Notes: a model not told the origin generated them from the letters alone. A stretch of DNA of 64,000 bases from Endozoicomonas sp. NE40 (GCF_040549045.1 NZ_JBEWTB010000002.1:1581501-1645500), one strand, 5' to 3'; positions 18,076 to 27,803 are shown, numbered from the stretch's first letter. Numbers and translations are program-made.

Positions 18076-18774
18076 ATTAAACCCATCGCCTCATTTTTGC
18101 TTGTTTCTTCTACGGTACACGCAGCCATTCTGCTGAATAATGCCTGGTGGGCAAAACCCGCTGAGCCCGACCTGACTCCTTATAACCGAACCATCCGTCT
18201 GAAACTGAACCCGCTTCCCGTTTATAAAGAAGTTTCGATTCAGACAAAGCCATCCGTTTCCGAATTACCGGAACCAGCAGAGACCGCTCCTCCCCCCTCA
18301 CAATCCAAAAAGCCAGCACCACAAAAGACCCAGACCATTCAACGTCCTGCCCCTGTTTCCCGAACCCGGAAAATAGCAGAACCGGTTGAAGCAGAACGGC
18401 AGAGAATGCCTGCAGAAGCCGTCCCTCTCACCGCCATGTCACCTGAAACCTCAAAACCAGACGCTTACCCGTCACAAGCACCCAGTCAGGCCAGCGACTT
18501 TGAACAGTGGCTGGCAACGTTACAACACGCTATTAACCAGAACAAAACCTACCCCTACCAGGCTCGACGTCGAAACCTGTCCGGAAGCGTTGAAGTCATG
18601 CTGGAAGTGAATCCGGATGGCTCGCTGATTAAAGCTGAGATTACCCGTGGCAGAAAAGTGTTTCACAACAGTACTCTCAGAGCCATTCGAAATGCTTTTC
18701 CTGCGTCACGGACTCACAAAGACAGCCCTGTTACTGTTCATCTGACTGTCCACTACCAGCTCAGACAGCCCTGA
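18076..18774 (+). CDS. TonB-like energy-transducing protein, start codon abnormal
   Basis: The C-terminal ~90 residues are a TonB domain (YPYQARRRNLSGSVEVM, VNPDGSLIKAEI, LRAIRNAFPAS). Before it lies a proline-rich linker (PPPSQSKKPAPQKTQ), which spans the periplasm. An N-terminal membrane helix should anchor it, and the hydrophobic stretch KPIASFLLVSSTVHAAILL does so only if translation begins upstream of the first in-frame TTG (18097). No ATG or GTG lies in frame after the stop at 18033. An ATT at 18076 stands eight bases after GAGG. Alternatively one base is missing near the AAA CCC run, and an ATG at 18062 or 18068 is the true start. No exbB or exbD is adjacent. It probably energises outer-membrane uptake. 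Confidence 0.65.
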   Translation: MKPIASFLLVSSTVHAAILLNNAWWAKPAEPDLTPYNRTIRLKLNPLPVYKEVSIQTKPSVSELPEPAETAPPPSQSKKPAPQKTQTIQRPAPVSRTRKIAEPVEAERQRMPAEAVPLTAMSPETSKPDAYPSQAPSQASDFEQWLATLQHAINQNKTYPYQARRRNLSGSVEVMLEVNPDGSLIKAEITRGRKVFHNSTLRAIRNAFPASRTHKDSPVTVHLTVHYQLRQP

Positions 18775-18859
18775 AGCCCCGGTACTTTTTCAAATATAAA
18801 GATGAACGTTAGTACTATATGATGTCGGGCTCCAACGACTTCTAACAAGCGTCACCCGA

Positions 18860-19780
18860 ATGACTCAAACCAATAAAGCCGATATTGTTGTCTTTCTGAC
18901 AACTATTCTGGCCGCTGCCGGCTGGATATTTACCAAAATGGCAACCGGAGGGATGCCTGCACTTCTGTTTCTTGGACTGCGCTTTACCTGTGCTGGCCTG
19001 GTGGTTTTGTTATTTTGCACAAAGCAGCTAAAGCAGCTTTCTGGTAAGCAGCTTCTTATGGCAACCCAGACCGGACTGGTTCAGGCCATTGGCCTGGCTA
19101 TCTGGGTGACGGCGATCAGTCTGTCAGAACAGTTAAGCGAAGGTGCCTTTATCACCAGCACATTGGTGATTATGGTGCCTTTTGTCGGCCGACTGTTTTT
19201 CGGAACCTCGATCCAGCGAGAGGTTTTAATTGCTCTGCCACTGGCTTGTGCCGGACTGGCACTGCTGGCACTGGACACCAGCTGGCAGTTCGAGCCTGCG
19301 CAACTTCTGTTTCTGACTTCAGCCCTGTTTTTTGCCCTGCATATCAACCTGCTCAGCCACTTTGGCAAAGGGATACCGGCTTTGCCAATGACCAGCATTC
19401 AACTGCTGACGGTCGGAATGGTCGGACTGCTGGGTTTCAGCCTGTTTGAAACCTTGCCAGCCAGCATCAGTCCGGATATCTGGTGGTGGCTTACCGCTTC
19501 GGTTCTGCTGGCTACCAGCCTGAGATACTTTTTACAGACCTGGGGCTTTAAATACTCCAACCCCACTTATGCAGCAGTCATCATGATTCTGGAACCGGTA
19601 TGGACATCACTGCTGAGTGTTTTATGGCTTGGAGAATCACTGACCGGCCGTAACATCGCCGGTTGCCTGATTATTCTGGCTGCTCTGTTGATAACCCGCT
19701 ATCAACAACTGCTTGATCTGTTCCCGGAAAAAAACGCGGCAGCCATAGACACTTTCTGCGAGGCAAAGCAGAAATACTGA
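18860..19780 (+). CDS. DMT-superfamily (EamA) transporter
   Basis: The 306-residue protein has ten hydrophobic helices in two EamA repeats of five. Near the start stand FTKMATGGMPALLFLGLRF and, at the end of the second repeat, MILEPVWTSLLSVLWLGE, the family hallmark of paired proline and glutamate. Members export metabolites or amino acids; the substrate is unknown. The VTT gene begins three bases after its stop, so the two form one unit. Confidence 0.85.
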   Translation: MTQTNKADIVVFLTTILAAAGWIFTKMATGGMPALLFLGLRFTCAGLVVLLFCTKQLKQLSGKQLLMATQTGLVQAIGLAIWVTAISLSEQLSEGAFITSTLVIMVPFVGRLFFGTSIQREVLIALPLACAGLALLALDTSWQFEPAQLLFLTSALFFALHINLLSHFGKGIPALPMTSIQLLTVGMVGLLGFSLFETLPASISPDIWWWLTASVLLATSLRYFLQTWGFKYSNPTYAAVIMILEPVWTSLLSVLWLGESLTGRNIAGCLIILAALLITRYQQLLDLFPEKNAAAIDTFCEAKQKY

Positions 19781-19783
19781 CCT

Positions 19784-20485
19784 ATGAAAATCCGCGCCTT
19801 TCTGACAGACAATAGGAAAAGCCTTCTGGGCCTCGGCCTGTTGAGCTGCATGCCTCTGGTGTTCAGCTCACTGGCTGCCGCCCTGCTACTTCACAACGAG
19901 TCATGGCTGCTTGGGCTAGATACTATGCAATGGCTGCCACTGTACCTGCTGAGTGCAATAACCATGGCACTGGCCATGACACCCAGCACCTTTATTGCCC
20001 TGATCAGTGGTTATTTCCTTGGCTGGGACGCCACGGCATTTATGCTGGCAGCCTACCTTCTGGCCTCGGCGCTGGGTTATAAAGCCGGCCAGTTTCTGGA
20101 CGGCGGACGCCTTCTCAGAAGCCTTCACCAGCAGGCAAAAGTTCGACAGTTTCTTGATGGGCTGCGTCTTCAGGAATGGCCCCTGATGATCATGGTGAGA
20201 CTATCCCCCGTGCTGCCCTTTTCCGTTATGAACCTGTTAATGCCTGCGATAAAAGTCCGGTTCAATACCTTTCTGGTCGCCGGGTTCTTTGGAATGCTGC
20301 CAAGAACGCTGTTTTCTATCTGGCTGGGCATTCAGGCCAAGGGGCTTATAAACCTGCTGCAATCCCCTGACGACAATCCTTCCAGTGCTATTTTTTTGAT
20401 ATTTTTGACTGTTCTGTCGGTTGGCGGGCTGGTCTGGCTTATCCAGAGAACAGCACGGCAAATATTATCAGGAAATAATCATTAA
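19784..20485 (+). CDS. TVP38/TMEM64 (VTT/DedA-like) membrane protein
   Basis: The 233-residue protein carries the VTT domain: TPSTFIALISGYFLGW (about 67–82), ALGYKAGQ, and the conserved RLSPVLPFSVMNLLMP (about 138–153), which in this superfamily forms re-entrant loops of a proposed lipid scramblase or flippase. Five to six membrane segments are expected. It lies three bases behind the DMT gene. Its cellular role, perhaps in envelope lipid movement, is inferred only from the family. Confidence 0.8.
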   Translation: MKIRAFLTDNRKSLLGLGLLSCMPLVFSSLAAALLLHNESWLLGLDTMQWLPLYLLSAITMALAMTPSTFIALISGYFLGWDATAFMLAAYLLASALGYKAGQFLDGGRLLRSLHQQAKVRQFLDGLRLQEWPLMIMVRLSPVLPFSVMNLLMPAIKVRFNTFLVAGFFGMLPRTLFSIWLGIQAKGLINLLQSPDDNPSSAIFLIFLTVLSVGGLVWLIQRTARQILSGNNH

Positions 20486-20519
20486 CCTGCATAATTTCGA
20501 CTACGCTTATCACCATCAC

Positions 20520-20604
20520 AAACAGCCATGAGCGGAAAGTGCAGTTCACTCCGAAGCATGAAAATGGGTGCAGAGTTTGAAGAACTGCATTTTCATAGTA
20601 AAAA
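20520..20604. repeat. Dispersed structured repeat, copy A
   Basis: This ~85-bp element begins AAACAGCCATGAGC and ends TTTTCATAGTAAAA. GTGCAGTTC at 20539–20547 pairs with GAACTGCA at 20582–20589. A second copy lies at 38365–38450 with a compensatory change in the stem. It directly precedes the gene at 20622. Confidence 0.7.
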
Positions 20605-20621
20605 GTGCATACCGATAAGCT

Positions 20622-22043
20622 ATGAGAAAAATAATCTGGCTTTTGCCTCTACTCCTTCTGTTACAAACTCAGATGGTCAGTGCCGCCGCCTCTCAGAAAA
20701 AACCTCCGGGAAACAAGTACACATACAGGGGAACCGTCTTACTGGATTATACGAAAGATCAGCCCGTTCTCGGCATATCTTCCCTTCGTTATGATAAGAA
20801 GTCAGACCAGTTCATCATCGTGTCTGATGACACCGGAGTTATTCCTAACCTGTATGAAAAAATCGGTAAGCCTCGTTTCTATACGCTCTCTGGTCAGGCG
20901 GTTCTCAATGCTCTTAATGTATCGACTCAGGAGCAGGTATCTGCGCTGAACTCAAGCTTTATAGACGAAACTCATTTAACGGTTGAGCCTGATGAGTATC
21001 AATGGAACAGTCGTAAAAACTGGATTCAGGACGGGCATATTGATACCGAGGGGCTTGCTTTATTTAACAACAGCACAGACCTTCTGATCTCTTCTGAGCA
21101 GGGCGCTACATACCCGGCCAAAACCTTCAGAATGCAACGGCTCTGGGACATCTACAACGCATTCCGGGTTCCAGACGTCGACGTAGCAGCTTCACTACTG
21201 AGGGTTGACCGGGACTTCGGAATACTGACGCAGCGTTATTATCTTCCTTCTTACTACAACACGCCTTTGCTGAGATCAACCCTGAGTTATCTGCTCCCTG
21301 AAACTGTGATGAACGCTTATGACTGGGCAACGAGTGAGAATCAAGGCTTGCAGAGAAACCGGGGAATAGAAAGTATCGATTTTATACCCGGCACCAACGA
21401 AGTCATCGCCATCACGGAAATGCCTCTGCGTCAGGATATAGCCCCCTGGAAAGCCGCATTCCCCGCAGACAAAGATCGCCCCCCCATACCTCCCCCCTGC
21501 CGGATCATTCATCTGACACTGGATGAATTCCGTGATGGTTCCCAGTTCTATCCGATTGTAAAAAAAGAGCTTCTATATGGCATTGCCCGAATGCCAGATA
21601 AATACACTCAGGATGCAACAGCCACCATAAAAACAGGTGTTTCGGATGTTCTCGCTTTGAATGATTCGGAAATACTGGTTGTTGAAAGAACCCGGATTAC
21701 CTTTGCTCCACAGGATCAGGCTGCCCGGAAAAGGTTTGAACCTGAAAAGCCTGTCTCAATTGTGGAGATTTACAAGGTCAACCTGAATCTGGAAAAGCAA
21801 TATCATGTGACAAAGCAGGCCAGGCTGACTCCTGAAATGATGGGTACAAAACGAGTAGTAAAAAAAGCCCTGCTGTTCAGTACCTTGCAAGCCACTGAAA
21901 AGGATGTGTTCGAAAACATGAACATTGAAGGCATTACTAAAGGCCCTGAAATAGATGGAAAAGAAACCATTGTTCTTGTTAACGATAATGACGCCGGAAA
22001 AGGCGATGTCACCAAACTTATTTTTCTGACTGTTGACCAATAA
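20622..22043 (+). CDS. Secreted phytase-like (esterase-like) domain protein
   Basis: The 473-residue protein has a signal peptide (MRKIIWLLPLLLLLQTQMVSA) and then the phytase-like beta-propeller pattern: PVLGISSLRYD, FIIVSDDTG, DTEGLALFN, NRGIESIDFIPGTNEVIAIT, and late MNIEGITKGP with LVNDNDAGKG. Proteins of this family are exported; esterase or phosphatase activity has been proposed, without a settled substrate. It stands alone between the structured repeat and pilB. The ribosome-binding site is weak. Confidence 0.75.
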   Translation: MRKIIWLLPLLLLLQTQMVSAAASQKKPPGNKYTYRGTVLLDYTKDQPVLGISSLRYDKKSDQFIIVSDDTGVIPNLYEKIGKPRFYTLSGQAVLNALNVSTQEQVSALNSSFIDETHLTVEPDEYQWNSRKNWIQDGHIDTEGLALFNNSTDLLISSEQGATYPAKTFRMQRLWDIYNAFRVPDVDVAASLLRVDRDFGILTQRYYLPSYYNTPLLRSTLSYLLPETVMNAYDWATSENQGLQRNRGIESIDFIPGTNEVIAITEMPLRQDIAPWKAAFPADKDRPPIPPPCRIIHLTLDEFRDGSQFYPIVKKELLYGIARMPDKYTQDATATIKTGVSDVLALNDSEILVVERTRITFAPQDQAARKRFEPEKPVSIVEIYKVNLNLEKQYHVTKQARLTPEMMGTKRVVKKALLFSTLQATEKDVFENMNIEGITKGPEIDGKETIVLVNDNDAGKGDVTKLIFLTVDQ

Positions 22044-22197
22044 TCAACGTTACGGGCTATCTTCCGGTAGCCCTGCTCTCTTTGACTACCCCACCTTAAA
22101 GCCCAATAAACTACTTAACCCCACCAGAACTCTGCTGATATAGTAATTAACAGTTTTGCGATATCAGCTCTTAAAACAGAATAACAATGGAACCACA

Positions 22198-23904
22198 ATG
22201 GCAGACACTCCCCTGAACGGCCTGGCCGCACGTCTTGTGGTCAATCAGCTGGTTAATGAAGATGCGGTTCGGTCTGCTCAGGCAAAAGCTGAACAGTCCG
22301 GCAAAACCTTGTCCCGGCAACTGATTGAAGATAAACAGATTACCTATCCACAGCTGGCTCTTGTAACCGCTGAAGAGTTTGGCATTCCGGTTCTGGACCT
22401 GACTGCTTTCGATCCTGAAAATGTCCCAAAAGACCTCGTCAATGAGAAACTTGTCCGCAAGCACAAGGTGATGCCTTTAATCAAACGCGGAACCCGCCTG
22501 TTTGTTGCCGTTGTTAATCCTGCTGATCATCAGGCCATTGACGAAATTCGCTTTAACACAGGACTTGCTGCTGAGCCTGTTCTGGTTGAAGAAAACAAGA
22601 TGGAAGCTTTTATTGACCGGGTTATAGAAGGTGGTGATAACTCGCTCAGTGATTTTGATGATGATGAGTTTGAGAACCTTGATGACCTGGAGGTCAGCGC
22701 TGTCGAAGACGCAGCCGAGGATTACGGTGGTTCTGCAGAAGACGATGCGCCAGTCGTAAAATTTGTTAACAAAATGCTGCTCAGCGCCATTAAGGGAGGC
22801 GCTTCCGACCTGCACTTCGAGCCTTACGAAAAAAGTTACCGGGTGCGTTTTCGAACGGACGGTGTTCTGCACGAAGTCGCCAAGCCGCCAGCCACCCTGT
22901 CTCCAAGAATTGCCTCCCGACTAAAAATCATGTCGGCCATGGACATTTCAGAGCGCCGCAAACCTCAGGATGGCCGGATAAAAATGAAGCTGTCGAAAAG
23001 CAAAGCCATTGATTTCCGGGTCAACACCCTGCCAACCCTCTGGGGGGAGAAGATCGTACTGCGTATTCTGGACCCGTCCAGTGCCAAGATGGGAATTGAT
23101 GCTCTGGGTTACGAAGAAGAACAGAAAGCCATGTACCTTGAAGCCCTGGAGCAACCGCAGGGCATGATCCTGGTCACAGGCCCTACCGGATCAGGAAAAA
23201 CCGTATCGCTTTATACCGGCCTGAATATTCTGAATACCCCGGAACGTAATATATCCACGTCAGAAGATCCTGTGGAAATTAACCTGGAAGGCATTAACCA
23301 GGTAAACGTAAACCCCAAGCAGGGCATGGATTTCTCTCAGGCGTTAAGGGCATTCCTGCGACAGGACCCTGATATTATCATGGTGGGTGAGATCCGGGAC
23401 CTGGAAACCGCCAACATCGCTATCAAGGCAGCCCAGACGGGTCACATGGTGATGTCAACGCTGCACACCAACAGTGCGCCGGAAACTCTGACCCGTTTGC
23501 AGAATATGGGAGTGCCGTCGTTCAACATTGCAACCTCGGTCAGTCTTATCATCGCACAGCGCCTGGCAAGACGTCTCTGCACCAACTGCAAAGAGGAAGT
23601 CGACATTCCCAAAGAGACACTGCTGGAAGAAGGCTTTACCGAAGAGCAGGCCGACGAGGCTGTTATTTATGGCCCCCAGGGCTGCGAACAATGCAGCAAA
23701 GGCTATAAAGGTCGGGTGGGTATTTATGAAGTGGTAAAAATTACGCCATCCATGCAACAGGTCATTATGGAAGAAGGCAACTCGCTGGAGATTGCAAAAG
23801 TGGCCAGAAAAGAAGGTTTTAACGATCTCCGGCAGTCCGGCTTGCTCAAGGCGCTCCAGGGAATCACCAGTCTGGAAGAAGTTAACCGGGTAACGCTGGA
23901 TTAA
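22198..23904 (+). CDS. pilB: Type IV pilus assembly ATPase PilB
   Basis: The start at 22198 gives 568 residues, the usual PilB length. The N-terminal ~150 residues form an MshEN-type cyclic-di-GMP-binding domain. The motor domain has Walker A GPTGSGKT, ASDLHFEPYE and RFRTDGVLHE, an aspartate box, Walker B (IIMVGEIRD) and a His box (GHMVMSTLHTN). The four-cysteine zinc site (CTNCKEEV ... CEQCSKGY) marks PilB. It powers pilus extension at the inner membrane. Unusually, pilA, pilC and pilD are not beside it; a tRNA gene follows. Confidence 0.93.
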   Translation: MADTPLNGLAARLVVNQLVNEDAVRSAQAKAEQSGKTLSRQLIEDKQITYPQLALVTAEEFGIPVLDLTAFDPENVPKDLVNEKLVRKHKVMPLIKRGTRLFVAVVNPADHQAIDEIRFNTGLAAEPVLVEENKMEAFIDRVIEGGDNSLSDFDDDEFENLDDLEVSAVEDAAEDYGGSAEDDAPVVKFVNKMLLSAIKGGASDLHFEPYEKSYRVRFRTDGVLHEVAKPPATLSPRIASRLKIMSAMDISERRKPQDGRIKMKLSKSKAIDFRVNTLPTLWGEKIVLRILDPSSAKMGIDALGYEEEQKAMYLEALEQPQGMILVTGPTGSGKTVSLYTGLNILNTPERNISTSEDPVEINLEGINQVNVNPKQGMDFSQALRAFLRQDPDIIMVGEIRDLETANIAIKAAQTGHMVMSTLHTNSAPETLTRLQNMGVPSFNIATSVSLIIAQRLARRLCTNCKEEVDIPKETLLEEGFTEEQADEAVIYGPQGCEQCSKGYKGRVGIYEVVKITPSMQQVIMEEGNSLEIAKVARKEGFNDLRQSGLLKALQGITSLEEVNRVTLD

Positions 23905-23941
23905 TCACTGCGTGTGATATAAGTTGAAGTTTGCGATTAAA

Positions 23942-24017
23942 GCCGGCGTAGCACAACTGGTAGTGCAGCGCATTCGTAATGCGAAGGTTGGGGGTTCAAG
24001 TCCTCTCGTCGGCACCA
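23942..24017 (+). tRNA. tRNA-Thr(CGU)
   Basis: A full 76-base cloverleaf with encoded CCA. The acceptor stem is GCCGGCG/CGTCGGC with one G·T pair, the D arm is GCAC/GTGC, and the anticodon loop TTCGTAA gives CGT, which reads the threonine codon ACG. The anticodon arm agrees with that of E. coli thrW as I recall it. The T stem has two wobble pairs. Confidence 0.95.
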
Positions 24018-24032
24018 GTTAAAACGAACTAT

Positions 24033-24064
24033 AAAAACAGACAGCCGGGAAGCTGTCTGTTTTT
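24033..24064. terminator. Terminator after tRNA-Thr and putA
   Basis: AAAAACAGACAGC pairs with GCTGTCTGTTTTT around a six-base loop. It lies between the tRNA and the convergent putA, and serves both. Confidence 0.85.
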
Positions 24065-24072
24065 ATACTTTT

Positions 24073-27000
24073 TTAATGGCTGTCACCCAGCGACAGTAAT
24101 GTTGCATTACCGCCGACAGCCGTCGTATTAACAGTACGGGTTCGCTCAGTTGCAAACCGGTAAAGATAATGTGGCCCACCCGCTTTAGGTCCTGTACCTG
24201 ACAGCCCCTGCCCACCAAAAGGCTGAACCCCGACCACAGCACCTATCTGGTTGCGGTTAATGTAAGCATTCCCCACCTTCAGGCGTTCCTCAATATAACA
24301 GGCAGAAGCCTCATTGCGGGTATGTACGCCCAGGGTCAATCCATAACCAGTGTCGTTAATATCATCCAGAATGCGGTCCAGTTCTGAAGCCTTGTAGCGA
24401 ATCACATGCAGTATCGGGCCAAACTGCTCCCGTTCCAGCTGTGAAATACTATTAATTTCAAAAGCGACAGGCGCAACAAAGTAACCATCAGCACAGTCGT
24501 CTGACAACGGCGTTTCAGCAATCAGCCTGGCTTCCTTCTTCATTTTCGCAACATGACGTTCAAGGCCCGCCAGGGCATCAGCATCAATAACAGGGCCAAT
24601 ATCGGTTTCATGGTGTGCAGGATCACCCACCAGCAACTCCTTCATAGCGCCTTTCAGGAGTTGAATAACCCGTTCTGCAACATCGTCCTGAATATACAAA
24701 ACCCGTAAGGCAGAACAGCGCTGCCCGGCACTGCCAAAGGCGGAATGAATCACATCCTGCACCACCTGTTCAGGCAGTGCCGTTGAATCCACCAGCATGG
24801 TATTCATGCCGCCGGTTTCCGCAATCAATGGCACTATGGCTCCCTGCCGGTTTGCCAGGGTCTGATTGATCAGTCGGGCTGTTTCAGTAGACCCTGTAAA
24901 GGCAACCCCGGCAACTCGTGGATCAGCGACTAAATGGCTACCCACCGTTGCCCCGTCGCCCGGCAGCAGATGAATAACATCGCCCGGCACCCCGGCTTCC
25001 AACATTAACTCAGTCGCCCTGGCGGCAACCAACCCGGTCTGTTCAGCAGGCTTGGCAATCACCGTATTACCCGCTGCCAGCGCCGCCGTGACCTGCCCCA
25101 GAAAAATAGCCAGAGGAAAGTTCCAGGGGCTGATGCAGACAAAAACACCGCGACCCGAAAGGTACAACTCATTCGACTCTCCGGTTGGTCCGGTCATTAC
25201 CATGGGCGCACCGAATTTTTCCCGAGCCTGCACCGCATAATAACGACAGAAGTCAACGGCCTCACGAATTTCATCAATCGCATCATGAATGGTTTTACCG
25301 GCTTCCCGATGACAAAGCGCCACCAGTTCGTCCCGGTGTATTTCCAGCAGATCTGCGAGCTGTTCCAGACAGGCAGTACGCTCATTAACATCCGTCCGGT
25401 TCCAGCGGTTAAAGGCATGGGTTGCTTTATCCAGAGCCATTTCAACTTCGGCATTACCGGCCCAATGAACGGCGCCAACGGTTTCCTGCCGTCGGTATGG
25501 ACTCACTACTTTTGCGACCGCTGTGGCTTCATGTGGCTGACCGCCAATGATGGGACCTTTTTTCCACTGCCGGGTCATATACCTCTGCACACCGCCACTG
25601 AAGGATGCCCACTCATGCTCAATATCAATATTAATGCCGCTGGAGTTTACCCGCTCGCTGCCAAAAATGGCTTCTGGCAGGGGAATACGATCATTGGCCA
25701 GTACAGAATGCTGCTGCAACCGTTCAGCTGGATGCTGAACAAGGTCTGCCACCGGGGTTTTCGCATCCACCAGACGATGAACAAAAGATGAGTTCGCCCC
25801 GTTTTCCAGCAGACGCCTGACCAGATAGGGCAGAAGGTCTTTATGACTGCCAACAGGCGCGTAGATTCGCACATCTGACGACTCCTGTTGCATAACCGTG
25901 TTGTAAAGAGCGTCTCCCATTCCGTGAAGCCGTTGAAATTCATAAATCTTCCGGCTTCCCGCCATACAGAGAATGGCAGCAACGGTATGAGCGTTATGAC
26001 TCGCAAACTGCGGGAATAACAGAGGCTGTACGAAATCCTGTAATAGAAAGCGGGCGCAGGCCAGGTAAGCAACATCAGTCGCTTCTTTACGGGTATAAAC
26101 CGGATAACCATCCAGACCCTGTTGCTGGCACAACTTGATTTCGCTGTCCCAGTAAGCCCCTTTTACCAGCCTGACCGGAATTTTATCCCCCTGCTCTCTG
26201 GCCAGACCCGCCAGCCAGACAAGTGCCGGCAATGCCCGCTTGCCATAAGCCTGAACCACCAGCCCAAAGCCTCCCCAGCCGACACAGTCCGGGTGTGTAT
26301 ACAGTTTTTCAAACAGCTCAAGGGAAAGTTCCAGTCGGTCCTGTTCTTCTGCGTCAATCGTGATGCCAACATCCAGCTGCCGGGCCACCTGAATCAAAGC
26401 CAGCACACTGCTAAACAGCTCGGTCATGACCCTGTTTTTCTGAGACACTTCGTAGCGGGGGTGCAATGCAGACAGTTTGATGGAAATGGAGGGGCGTGGA
26501 GACATTGCTTTTTGAGATATTGCCTTTTGAGAAAGCTTTCCCACAGCCCTGATCGCAGCCAGGTATTCTCCATGATAACGCGCTGCATCATCTGCGGTGA
26601 GCGCCGCTTCACCGAGCATATCGAACGAATAGGTATAGCCCTGCTCCATAGCTTTGCGACCGTTTTTCAGGGCTTCTGTAATGGTTCGTCCCAGAACAAA
26701 GTGTTTGCCCATAATCTTCATGGCCTGGTGAACGGCCTGTCGAATTACGGGTTCACCCATTTTATTCACCAGCCGATTGATCACACCGGACGAAGAACCG
26801 TCTTCGTTGCGATCAAGGGTGACCACCTTACCGGTCAGCATCAAGCCCCAGGTGGAAGCATTCACCAGCAGCGATTCACTCTGGCTAAGGTGGCTGTTCC
26901 AGTCAGCAACGCTTAACTTGTCCTTTATCAGCGCATCAGCCGTTTCAGCATCAGGTATTCGCATTAATGCCTCTGCCAGACACATCAGCAAAATACCTTC

Positions 27001-27258
27001 TCTGGTATCAAGGCTGTACTGCAACAGCAGGGCATCAATCATGTGGATAGCATCATTGCGCTCACGGACTTTCTCAACCAGTTCCGTGGCTCTCAGCGAG
27101 ACAACCCTCAGTTCCTGCGGGGTTGGCCTGACCTCTTCCAGCAACTCCGCCAGCCAGGTCGACTCATCAATACAGTAGTGGGGAGAAATATGGCGCCACA
27201 ACCGGGCGGGGCCTGATTCAAGAATATCGGGAATAAACGCGTCGCAAGCTTTGAGCAT
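24073..27258 (-). CDS. putA: Bifunctional proline dehydrogenase / glutamate-semialdehyde dehydrogenase PutA
   Basis: The protein is 1061 residues from the ATG at 27258. The first half is the FAD-dependent proline dehydrogenase barrel (SIKLSALHPRYE, RLVKGAYWDSEIK, QFASHNAHT). The second half is the NAD-dependent aldehyde dehydrogenase (CISPWNFPLAIF, AFTGSTETA, catalytic glutamate in ETGGMN, catalytic cysteine in GQRCSAL). Together they oxidise proline to glutamate and channel the intermediate. The N-terminus starts straight at the arm region without the ribbon-helix-helix DNA-binding domain, and the length is about 250 short of E. coli PutA, so it is a bifunctional enzyme and not the putA repressor. 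PutP lies 26 kb away. Confidence 0.95.
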   Translation of the reverse strand: MLKACDAFIPDILESGPARLWRHISPHYCIDESTWLAELLEEVRPTPQELRVVSLRATELVEKVRERNDAIHMIDALLLQYSLDTREGILLMCLAEALMRIPDAETADALIKDKLSVADWNSHLSQSESLLVNASTWGLMLTGKVVTLDRNEDGSSSGVINRLVNKMGEPVIRQAVHQAMKIMGKHFVLGRTITEALKNGRKAMEQGYTYSFDMLGEAALTADDAARYHGEYLAAIRAVGKLSQKAISQKAMSPRPSISIKLSALHPRYEVSQKNRVMTELFSSVLALIQVARQLDVGITIDAEEQDRLELSLELFEKLYTHPDCVGWGGFGLVVQAYGKRALPALVWLAGLAREQGDKIPVRLVKGAYWDSEIKLCQQQGLDGYPVYTRKEATDVAYLACARFLLQDFVQPLLFPQFASHNAHTVAAILCMAGSRKIYEFQRLHGMGDALYNTVMQQESSDVRIYAPVGSHKDLLPYLVRRLLENGANSSFVHRLVDAKTPVADLVQHPAERLQQHSVLANDRIPLPEAIFGSERVNSSGINIDIEHEWASFSGGVQRYMTRQWKKGPIIGGQPHEATAVAKVVSPYRRQETVGAVHWAGNAEVEMALDKATHAFNRWNRTDVNERTACLEQLADLLEIHRDELVALCHREAGKTIHDAIDEIREAVDFCRYYAVQAREKFGAPMVMTGPTGESNELYLSGRGVFVCISPWNFPLAIFLGQVTAALAAGNTVIAKPAEQTGLVAARATELMLEAGVPGDVIHLLPGDGATVGSHLVADPRVAGVAFTGSTETARLINQTLANRQGAIVPLIAETGGMNTMLVDSTALPEQVVQDVIHSAFGSAGQRCSALRVLYIQDDVAERVIQLLKGAMKELLVGDPAHHETDIGPVIDADALAGLERHVAKMKKEARLIAETPLSDDCADGYFVAPVAFEINSISQLEREQFGPILHVIRYKASELDRILDDINDTGYGLTLGVHTRNEASACYIEERLKVGNAYINRNQIGAVVGVQPFGGQGLSGTGPKAGGPHYLYRFATERTRTVNTTAVGGNATLLSLGDSH

Positions 27259-27314
27259 GTTGTTATCTCTCACTTATAAGCCGTGGAAAATCCTTTTCTG
27301 ATTACCCTGAATGC

Positions 27315-27354
27315 CAACACTCAAGGCAGATAATGCACAAAATCCTGAGTGTTG
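27315..27354. promoter_or_regulatory. Inverted repeat in the putA/DUF4212 divergent promoter region
   Basis: CAACACTCA at 27315–27323 pairs with TGAGTGTTG at 27346–27354, and the next GG pairs with CC after one unpaired base. It lies 57 bases upstream of putA. It could be an operator or an mRNA hairpin. AAACAGCCATGAGC, the first 14 bases of the dispersed repeat, recurs at 27415–27428. Confidence 0.35.
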
Positions 27355-27530
27355 CCTAGTCTGGCTGAAAACAGGCGCTCTCAATATGACAGGAAAGCAA
27401 GACGAGATGAGCCCAAACAGCCATGAGCAATACAAGTTAGCCTAAAGTCTTAAAGCCGGAATGCCCGCATCCTGTTAGTGTTAAGGCCGTTTCCACAATA
27501 ATAATAAGAAGAAAAACAAGAGAGCGCCCT

Positions 27531-27803
27531 ATGCAAGATAAACAAGTGGCTCATGCCTACTGGAAAGAAAACATACGGCTGTTACTCAGCCTTCTGGTGA
27601 TCTGGTTTGTCGTCTCATTCGGTTGCGGCATCCTCTTTGTCGACCAGCTCGACAAAATAACTATCTCCGGCTTCCCGCTCGGATTCTGGTTCGCCCAGCA
27701 GGGGTCCATTTTCTCATTCGTTGCCATTATCTTTTTCTACATCTGGCGCATGAATGTGCTTGACCACAAATACAATGTCTATGAAGAGGACAAAGAATCA
27801 TGA
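27531..27803 (+). CDS. DUF4212 small subunit of a sodium/solute symporter
   Basis: The 90-residue protein has two membrane helices (about 16–38 and 55–78) and fits DUF4212 (YWKENIRLLLSLLVIWFVVS, then GFPLGFWFAQQG). These small proteins regularly precede a VC_2705-type symporter. The stop overlaps the symporter start by four bases (ATGA), so both are made together. Confidence 0.85.
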   Translation: MQDKQVAHAYWKENIRLLLSLLVIWFVVSFGCGILFVDQLDKITISGFPLGFWFAQQGSIFSFVAIIFFYIWRMNVLDHKYNVYEEDKES

